Assembly: GCA_009602725.1 (NCBI GenBank)
Contig: WELB01000056.1
Coordinates: forward strand, 248,903-263,388
Length of the DNA: 14,486 nt
Reading direction: 5' to 3'
Origin: Spirogloea muscicola
Lineage: Eukaryota > Streptophyta > Zygnematophyceae > Spirogloeales > Spirogloeaceae
Made by a program: the position numbers and the translations under genes. How positions within the stretch are numbered: position 1 is the stretch's first letter; every line of letters starts with the position of its first letter. Below, one piece after another: positions 9,993 to 14,486 of the stretch. The notes under the pieces are model-generated. The model did not search any database, was not told the origin of the DNA, and saw only the letters and a program-made list of their open reading frames with translations.

Positions 9993-10048
9993 AGAGAGAG
10001 AAGGCGCGCGGGGCGCATGAAATGAAAGGGAGGCCAATTCAAGCAAAG
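9993..10048 (-). repeat. Dispersed module (four copies in the window)
   Basis: A block containing GAGAGAAGGCGCGCGGGGCG, then CATGAAAT, then GAAAGGGAGGCCAATTC. Related copies lie at 10253-10300 (same orientation), 10661-10714 (opposite orientation) and, worn, at 9391-9446. Read on the minus strand it gives a WPPFxFMRPARLLS-like frame leading into the SDLxLLxRGY tail, so it may be the coding segment before that tail in one subfamily. Confidence 0.65.
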
Positions 10049-10080
10049 AAACAAAGAAATGGCTCGCCTACAGAGGGTAG

Positions 10081-10100
10081 GGGCTGGGAAAGTCCAGCCC
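10081..10100. repeat. Hairpin-family unit, antisense orientation
   Basis: Perfect seven-base arms GGGCTGG (10081-10087) and CCAGCCC (10094-10100) with a six-base loop. The purine-rich sequence after it (AAAAGTATGG) parallels the A-rich tail that follows other antisense units. Confidence 0.8.
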
Positions 10101-10201
10101 AAAAGTATGGAAAAGGGCCACAGAGAGCCAAAAGTTGCCAACAAGAAAAACCATCCAGCTGATTCTTTCTTGCTAGCCATTGCACGACCGCAGATGGCAG
10201 C

Positions 10202-10234
10202 TCAGTACCCACGAGTGAGAAGCAGCAAGTCCGA
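10202..10234 (-). pseudogene. Terminal-tail copy, SDLLLLTRGY-stop
   Basis: Minus-strand S-D-L-L-L-L-T-R-G-Y and TGA, preceded upstream by the module copy at 10253-10300. A fragment of the same retroelement family; nothing upstream on this strand supports a longer intact frame. Confidence 0.6.
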
Positions 10235-10301
10235 GTGACTCGCAGCTAGGAATGAGAGAAGGCGCGCAGTGTGCATGAAATTGAAAGGGAGGCCAATCCG
10301 G

Positions 10302-10578
10302 TTGGTGATGCATTCGCGGCCCTGGCGACTGGTTTGCACGGGGCCTTCGGCAGCCGTTGGCTGGATCTCCTCCAGCAGCTTGCCCGTCACTCCATTGATT
10401 GGCGGCCGGGTCTGCCAGGAGCGCTACCCGGCTTCAACGCCGCCGGTTCGCTTGCAGAAGTTTGGCTCTTCATCAACGTGCAGGGCGCGCTCTAAGTCAG
10501 GCCTCCGGCTTTCGTGGCGGCGCTCCAGCTCCCCAAGTTAGCTTGTCAGATTTGTTTGTGCTCACCCGTGGGTACTAA
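10302..10578 (+). pseudogene. Old, diverged C-terminal fragment of the RLE retrotransposon (copy A)
   Basis: One frame reads AFGSRWLDLLQQLARHSIDW, and a second frame from about 10425 reads LQRRRFACRSLALHQRAGRA and ends SDLFVLTRGY-stop (TAA, 10576-10578). The pieces align in order with copy C (LGPRFHTLLHNIANLGY, then RRRVSACLQRAQ and ALHQKAGRAL, then SDLYVLTRGY-stop). At least one frameshift separates them. At protein level it is clearly related but far more diverged than copies B and C are from each other, so it is an older insertion or another subfamily. Confidence 0.65.
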
Positions 10579-10660
10579 TGTCATGTTAGGTACCTTAGAT
10601 TAGGTCTCCGTATTATGTAGCATTGTTTAGTCTGCACTCGACTCTGCCTGAACAAAGTAT

Positions 10661-10714
10661 TGGCTTGAATTGGCCTCCCTTTCAATTCATGCGCCCCGCG
10701 CGCCTTCTCTCTCT
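10661..10714 (+). repeat. Opposite-orientation copy of the 9993-10048 module
   Basis: TTGAATTGGCCTCCCTTTCA, then ATTCATGCGCCCCGCGCGCC and TTCTCTCTCTT: the reverse complement of the block at 9993-10048 with few differences. It starts about 80 bp downstream of copy A. Confidence 0.75.
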
Positions 10715-10758
10715 TGCAGAAGTCTTCCGCACGCGCCTGGCGATATCGCAAAAGAAGA

Positions 10759-10909
10759 AAGTGCTCGCCCATTGAGAATAGGGGCTGGAACAACCAGCCC
10801 GAAAAAGAATGAACAGAGTACGAGAAGGGGGCCAGGGGAAGCGCTAAGTAACAGAAACAAAGCTGCTACGAGACACTCAGTAACCCCTGCTAAGCAGCCG
10901 CAGATCAGA
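10759..10909 (-). repeat. Composite module: hairpin block plus SDLRLLSRGY tail
   Basis: In plus-strand order: AGTGCTCGCCCATTGAGAAT, a hairpin (10782-10800, perfect seven-base arms), GAAAAAGAATGAACAG, then ACGAGAAGGGGGCCAGGGGA and AGCGC. It ends in a minus-strand SDLRLLSRGY-stop tail (10877-10909). From 10794 onward it is nearly identical to 14040-14146 and similar to 13594-13680. Read on the minus strand the tail comes first and the hairpin lies in its 3' flank, but other copies show the hairpin in the reverse relation, so the modules have been shuffled. Confidence 0.75.
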
Positions 10910-11032
10910 GCTCCTTTCATTCAAAGCTCCTTTGCCCACGCCGTCCACAAGGCGAGCAGGCCGTGCTATGGCCGCCGCCTCTGGGTCTCGGCGGAGTGCC
11001 TCGTTCCCTGCAGCCAGCTATTCAGCGCTTCC

Positions 11033-11573
11033 CCTGGTGGAGGACCACGGGCCCTGGTCGACGTTGTTGTTACGGAGGCATATAAAGGCCCAGCATCAAC
11101 ACACATTGCTGGGCACGCAGTGGGCGGAGCAGAGCAAAGAAAATTGCGGCATTACTCCGATTACCCCCAATGCGATCAACTCCTGCCAGCTGCAATCGAC
11201 ATCTTTGGCTGTCTGGGTCCTCGCTTCCACATTCTGCTTCAAAACATTGCCAATCTAGGCTACACTCGACGCGCAGATGTGTTTCCGGCTGAGATGGGCT
11301 TGCCAGCTGCATATCTGTCGCTCTTGCGACGTTGAGTTTCGGCCTGTTTGCAGCGTGCTCGGGCTAGTGCCTTGCATCAGAAAGCTGGGCGAGCTCTAGT
11401 AGGTGGCAGAAGGGCTCCGTTCCTGGCATCTAGTATTCATGCATCGAGTAGTGACCTTTATGTTTTGACCCGTGGTTATTGAGCGGGTCAATCTGCTGTA
11501 GGTTATGTAGATCTTTAGATGTGCTTGCCTTTGTACTTGGCCATTTGGCCTACATTTCTTTCTAATACACGAT
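11033..11573 (+). mobile_element. Young 5'-truncated copy (B) of the RLE non-LTR retrotransposon
   Basis: Near-identical to 12590-13131: about a dozen substitutions and one indel in 541 bases. Homology starts abruptly at CCTGGTGGAGG and ends at TAATACACGAT, with unrelated flanks, as expected for two insertions sharing a 3' end. It encodes the end of the endonuclease domain (LVDVVVTEAYKG, then RKLRHYSDYPQCDQLLPAA) and runs open to a TGA at 11333-11335, where copy C has CGA. After the stop the tail frame still reads to SDLYVLTRGY-stop (11450-11482), followed by about 90 bases of 3' UTR. The left junction (AGCGCTTCCCCTGG) and right junction (CCTGGCCCCCTTCTCG) together rebuild the uninterrupted module seen at 10817-10850 in reverse, so the copy landed inside that module. 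Confidence 0.7.
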
Positions 11574-11697
11574 TTTTTCCTGGCCCCCTTCTCGTATTCT
11601 GTTCATTCTTTTTTGGGCTGTTCTTCCAGCCCCTATCCTCAATGGGCGAGCACTTTCTTCTTATTCCGACCTGATGTTGCTCACTCGCGGGTACTGA
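11574..11697 (+). repeat. Hairpin block plus SDLMLLTRGY tail, sense orientation
   Basis: Contains CCTGGCCCCCTTCTCG, a T-rich stretch, a hairpin (11615-11632) and CCCTATCCTCAATGGGCGAG, then S-D-L-M-L-L-T-R-G-Y and TGA (11665-11697). One frame runs from the hairpin (PAPILNGRALSSYSDLMLL) to the stop, so here the hairpin lies within the last coding segment. It is probably the right-hand remnant of the module that copy B split. Confidence 0.65.
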
Positions 11698-11792
11698 GCT
11701 TCCCTTTGCATCGTCGTGTGATTTTTGCCGTGGTTTGTAGGGTAGTCCTATTTCGGCACCTTTCTTTGGCTTTGGACATTGTCCCTCTTTTT

Positions 11793-11816
11793 GGGCTGGC
11801 TTTGCAAAGCCAGCCC
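11793..11816. repeat. Perfect 24-nt palindrome of the hairpin family
   Basis: GGGCTGGCTTTG is followed directly by its exact reverse complement, with no mispair. It is preceded by TCTTTTT and followed by CCTCTTCTCCCC. This is the longest perfect palindrome I noticed in the window and the most complete member of the hairpin family. It lies 51 bases upstream of the ATG at 11867, inside the open frame of copy C or of a module fused to it. Confidence 0.9.
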
Positions 11817-11866
11817 CTCTTCTCCCCTCAGCTTCAGCTTCCCTCCAGGCCTCCCTCCCTACTCGC

Positions 11867-13040
11867 ATGGGCGGCCCTGGCTGCCGGTCGTTGGAGCAGA
11901 CGGCGCAAGCAGCCTTCCTGGGCTGCTGGCACCAGATCGCCTCCCTGCTCCCCATGCGCTTCCCTTGCCTCCACGACCCTGTACGATATGTGAAGGAAGG
12001 CTCCTTCCCCTTCCAAGCGGATCTGAGGAGCATCCGCGACTCAGCCATCAGCTCTTTCCCCTCTCTCCAACCCCTACTCACGCCATTCTCTACCCTCGCC
12101 CAAGCTTCTGATAGAGGGGCACAATCCCGACTGGTTACGGCAGTGGAAGACGAACGCCGCAGAAGGTTGAGGAGGCTGCCAGAGATTCAGAACAATCCAA
12201 GGAGCTTGGCAAGACTCACTTCTCTGGCCACACCTGGTGCCACTGACTGGATCACCTCTCCCCCCGTCACCAACGCCTTCAGCATCAGCTCCGAGGCCTT
12301 TCGGACATCGCTTCAACTCTTCCTCGGCCTCCCACCTAATTGCTTGATTGGGGTGCGCCAGTGCGAGTGCGGCTTCCGTGCAGAGGGTGCTGTGCTCGCC
12401 ACTCACATGCTGAGATGCCTCACTGGACCAGAAGTCGTGGGCATTCACAACCTCCTTCGCGATGCCCTGGCGGGCTTGATGCGCGACGCTGGCTACCGTG
12501 CGGTCGTGGAAGTCAACAATATCATGCCTATCACCACGGACGCCCAGGGACGTCACCATCGCCGCACACTTGACATTGTGGGCGTGCAACCTGGTGGAGG
12601 ACCACGGGCCCTGGTTGACGTTGTTGTTACGGAGGCATATAAAGGCCCAGCATCAACACACATTGCTGGGCACGCAGTGGGCGGAGCAGAGCAAAGAAAA
12701 ACTGCGGCATTACTCCGATTACCCCCAATGCGATCAACTCCTGCCAGCTGCAATCGACATCTTTGGCTGTCTGGGTCCTCGCTTCCACACTCTGCTTCAT
12801 AACATTGCCAATCTAGGCTACACTCGACGTGCAGATGTGTTTCCGGCTGAGATGGGTTTGCCAGCTGCATGTCTGTCGCTCTTGCGACGACGAGTTTCGG
12901 CCTGTTTGCAGCGTGCTCAGGCTAGTGCCTTGCACCAGAAAGCTGGGCGAGCTCTAGTAGGTGGCAGAAGGGCTCCGTTCCTGGCATCTAGTATTCATGC
13001 ATCGAGTAGTGACCTTTATGTTTTGACCCGTGGTTATTGA
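11867..13040 (+). pseudogene. Frameshifted ORF of copy C: post-RT segment, CCHC knuckle, RLE domain
   Basis: Reading frame 1 runs from the ATG to the A-run at 12697-12701, where five A replace the four in copy B (11140-11143). The true continuation is in another frame: LRHYSDYPQCDQLLPAAIDI, then LLHNIANLGYTRRADVFPAE, MGLPAACLSLLRRRVSACLQ, and finally SDLYVLTRGY-stop at 13038-13040. Copy B shows the unshifted frame at that point, which proves the indel. The protein would be an element nuclease, not a host gene. The absence of an RT domain means this copy could not move on its own. Confidence 0.7.
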
Positions 13041-13133
13041 GCGGGTCAATCTGCTGTAGGTTATGTAGATCTTTAGATGTGCTTGCCTTTGTACCTGGCC
13101 ATTTGGCCTACATTTCTTTCTAATACACGATGC

Positions 13134-13220
13134 CTTCTTCTCTATGGACGAGCATTTTCTTTCTTCTAATTCTAGCCTTACATTTCTCCTGTTAAACGGG
13201 TAGTGAGCGGGCTAAGGAGG
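13134..13220 (+). repeat. Decayed hairpin-downstream block and tail
   Basis: TTCTTCTCTATGGACGAGCA then TTTTCTTTCTTCT resembles the block that follows hairpins at 9926 and 11632, but the hairpin itself is missing and the tail is worn (CGGGTAGTGAGCGGG). It directly abuts the 3' end of copy C, so copy C may also have inserted into such a module. Confidence 0.5.
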
Positions 13221-13429
13221 ACACTAATATCCCTGAGTGAGCACATGCATATCTGACAAGCTGTACTGAGGAGCCAAACCACCACGACGGAAGAAGTGGC
13301 ACTCCCAAAGGGGGCAAGGGCTGTGAAAAGCCAGCCCGAAGAGAGTTGACAAAGGGAGCCATTAGCCTGGGCTAATGCACGACCAGCACGCTGGTGTATC
13401 GCGAGTGCCTGGGAGCGCTGTAGACTCAA
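13178..13429 (-). pseudogene. Minus-strand diverged tail fragment of the same family
   Basis: The frame reads SLQRSQALAIHQRAGRALAQ, matching copy C (CLQRAQASALHQKAGRALVG) at most positions. After it the sequence diverges into a hydrophobic run that includes a hairpin unit at 13318-13337. The plus-strand interval 13233-13385 resembles 9288-9560 (ACCACG/CGG blocks, GGAGCCATTAGC), so an older sequence was probably duplicated. Confidence 0.55.
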
Positions 13430-13555
13430 TGATCAAGGAAAGAGGCACTCCGCCTATACCCAGACCCAGCTGACAGAAGAGAGGCGATCGCTTTGGAAGG
13501 GCAGCCCAGCAGACGAAGCGGCGCTTTCCGAAAAGTCGTGAGCTCTGACAGGAGA

Positions 13556-13713
13556 AGAAAGTGCTCGTCCATTGAGAATAGGGGCTGGAAAAGCCAGCCC
13601 AAAAAAATTACACCAAGGACGAGAAGGGGGCCAGGGGAAGCGCAAAGAAAAACAAGCACACAAAGAAACAAAGCAGCTATAGATCACACAAGTGCTCGCC
13701 CATTGAGAATAAA
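13556..13713 (-). repeat. Hairpin block with A-rich flank, then a second partial block
   Basis: GAAAGTGCTCGTCCATTGAG precedes a hairpin (13582-13600; seven-base arms, loop AAAAG), then ACGAGAAGGGGGCCAGGGGA and AGCGCAAAGAAAAAC. A second partial copy, AGTGCTCGCCCATTGAGAAT, lies at 13690-13709 without a hairpin. Compare 10759-10850 and 14021-14100. Confidence 0.75.
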
Positions 13714-13739
13714 GAGAGAGCGCGGCCAGATTGACTGGT

Positions 13740-13758
13740 GGCTGGGAAAGGCCAGCCC
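13740..13758. repeat. Hairpin-family unit
   Basis: GGCTGG (13740-13745) and CCAGCC (13752-13757) around a short loop, followed by CAAAAGAATGGAC. This is the shorter six-base-arm version, in the antisense orientation. Confidence 0.7.
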
Positions 13759-13828
13759 AAAAGAATGGACAAGGTCTGAGGGAGCTTGAGTGCGAACGAC
13801 TAGGACTAAGACATCAGCCAGGGAACGC

Positions 13829-13861
13829 TCAGTAACCTCTAGACAGGAGATGCAGATCCGA
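13829..13861 (-). pseudogene. Terminal-tail copy, SDLHLLSRGY-stop
   Basis: Minus-strand S-D-L-H-L-L-S-R-G-Y then TGA. A fragment with no supported upstream frame. The 160 bases to its right (13862-14020) hold no repeat or gene I recognise. Confidence 0.55.
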
Positions 13862-14020
13862 GTAGCTAGCTGGTGGAAAGACGTCGCCCTGACGGAAGCC
13901 GGAGGCCGCCGCCAAAGCTCGGCCTGCGCGCAAGTGAACCGCGAAGGCGAGGGACCGCTGCATCGAGACGGCCAAACGCATACGGAACACCTGAGCGAGG
14001 GACCCGGCTACGTTGAAGCC

Positions 14021-14190
14021 GAATAGGGGCTGGAAAAAACCAGCCCGAAAAAGAATGAACAGAATACGAGAAGGGGGCCAGGGGAAGCGCTAAGAAACAG
14101 AAACAAAACAGCTACGAATCACTCAGTAACCTCTGCTAAGCAGCCGCTATGGATCACTCTGTAACCCCTGCTGAGCAGCCTCAGGTCAGA
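14021..14190 (-). repeat. Second copy of the composite module with a duplicated tail
   Basis: GAATA, a hairpin (14027-14046), GAAAAAGAATGAACAG, ACGAGAAGGGGGCCAGGGGA, then a minus-strand RLLSRGY-stop tail (14123-14146). The tail is repeated at 14161-14190 as SDLRLLSRGY, but there the stop is replaced by AGA. The first 110 bases nearly match 10775-10900. The repeated tail looks like a local duplication of about 38 bases. Confidence 0.7.
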
Positions 14191-14486
14191 GACGCTAGGC
14201 TCCTGGAAGTGGGTCCCCTGGCCAGAACCAGAGCAGGGCCTTCCCTGGCCCAGGGCCAGCAAACGAAGGGAACCAGAATTCAGAGGGCCGACGGGGGGGG
14301 GCCCCGCCGACCGTACTGGCGTGCCGAGCCACGTGCCCCCCGACAGGCGGCGCCGATGGATCTGCATCGGGCGGCGGCAGGCCCGGCGGCGTGGCTGGCC
14401 CGGCGCCCCACGATGGCTCAGATGCCCGACGCCTGGCCCCGGAGCCCGGCGCCCAGTCCCGCCCACCCGGCCTCCCGCGCCCCGCC
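14191..14486. other. GC-rich right edge, not assignable
   Basis: Composition jumps to very GC-rich and a run of nine G followed by four C occurs around 14287-14299. A minus-strand frame stays open from about 14466 through to the tail at 14161-14190, so this may be upstream coding sequence of another element copy, or the edge of a GC-rich host exon. No recognisable motif is present. Confidence 0.4.

Larger units (their letters stand above)
11743..13131 (+). mobile_element. Longest RLE non-LTR retrotransposon fragment (copy C)
   Basis: Open from just after an in-frame TAG (about 11740) to beyond 12700, with a usable ATG at 11867. From that ATG: QASLPTRMGGPGCRSLE and TAQAAFLGCW at the start, the usual segment after the reverse-transcriptase core in non-LTR elements; AFRTSLQLFLGLPP near residue 145; a CCHC knuckle (C166-x-C168, H180, C184); GIHNLLRDAL near 192; LDIV with Asp236; VDVVVTEAYK with Asp251; and K..HY in the shifted frame. 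This order fits the C-terminal restriction-like endonuclease of R2/CRE/NeSL-type elements (family knowledge). The RT core itself is absent. Frame ends early through an extra A at 12697-12701. Confidence 0.68.

Noticed and set aside
11077-11090. CATATAAAGG as a TATA box (also at 12635)
   Set aside because: It lies within the conserved codons for E-A-Y-K-G in both element copies, so the match is a by-product of the coding sequence.
11515-12081. Minus-strand 188-codon open frame across the module and copy C start
   Set aside because: It is antisense to the sense-orientation module and to the copy C coding frame; its Lys/Arg/Gly-rich product mirrors the repeat.
11033-13131. The 541-bp direct repeats as LTRs of one element
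   Set aside because: The repeats are coding (end of an RLE-type ORF) and one runs continuously into upstream coding sequence. They lack TG...CA ends, and nothing between them looks like gag-pol.
9698-14046. The repeated hairpins as a CRISPR array
   Set aside because: Spacing is irregular (tens to over a thousand bases), orientations are mixed, there are no uniform spacers, and the context is eukaryotic.

Overview
The window looks like nuclear DNA from a green alga, probably a trebouxiophyte-like chlorophyte. The evidence is intron-rich genes with short GT-AG introns, very GC-rich first and last exons, plant-type TTTAGGG-like repeats, and proteins that read closest (from memory) to land-plant family members. 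There are no bacterial operons, Shine-Dalgarno sites or CRISPR arrays.

Positions 1-5809, minus strand: a SRA1/PIR (CYFIP) gene, a subunit of the SCAR/WAVE actin-nucleation complex. I could assemble 18 exons and about 1127 codons by following phase-compatible splice sites and family motifs. Only the last stretch of C-terminus lies beyond the left edge. The gene has two apparent GC-AG introns and a 27-nt microexon.

Positions 5810-5982: a 173-bp head-to-head intergenic region holding an imperfect inverted repeat and a perfect pol III B-box-like 11-mer. It must carry the promoters of both flanking genes.

Positions 5983-7497, plus strand: a complete three-exon KCR gene (very-long-chain 3-oxoacyl-CoA reductase, 356 aa) with a C-terminal KKxx ER-retrieval signal. 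GC content and codon use fall sharply after exon 1.

Positions 7498-8470: the KCR 3' flank, with nothing I can support as a gene.

Positions about 8470-14190: a graveyard of one retroelement family. Three plus-strand copies of the C-terminal part of a non-LTR retrotransposon polyprotein (CCHC knuckle plus restriction-like endonuclease, R2/CRE/NeSL-like) lie at about 10302-10578 (old), 11033-11573 (young, 5'-truncated) and 11743-13131 (longest). The last two are about 97-98% identical over 541 bp but are broken by different lesions. Around them lie many short modules in both orientations: a GGGCTGG/CCAGCCC hairpin family, and at least nine copies of one terminal peptide motif, SDLxLLxRGY-stop. 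The best candidate for something undescribed is this swarm of hairpin-bearing tails.

Positions 14191-14486: a GC-rich edge with a run of nine G, not assignable. The two host genes have no obvious functional link beyond the shared promoter region.
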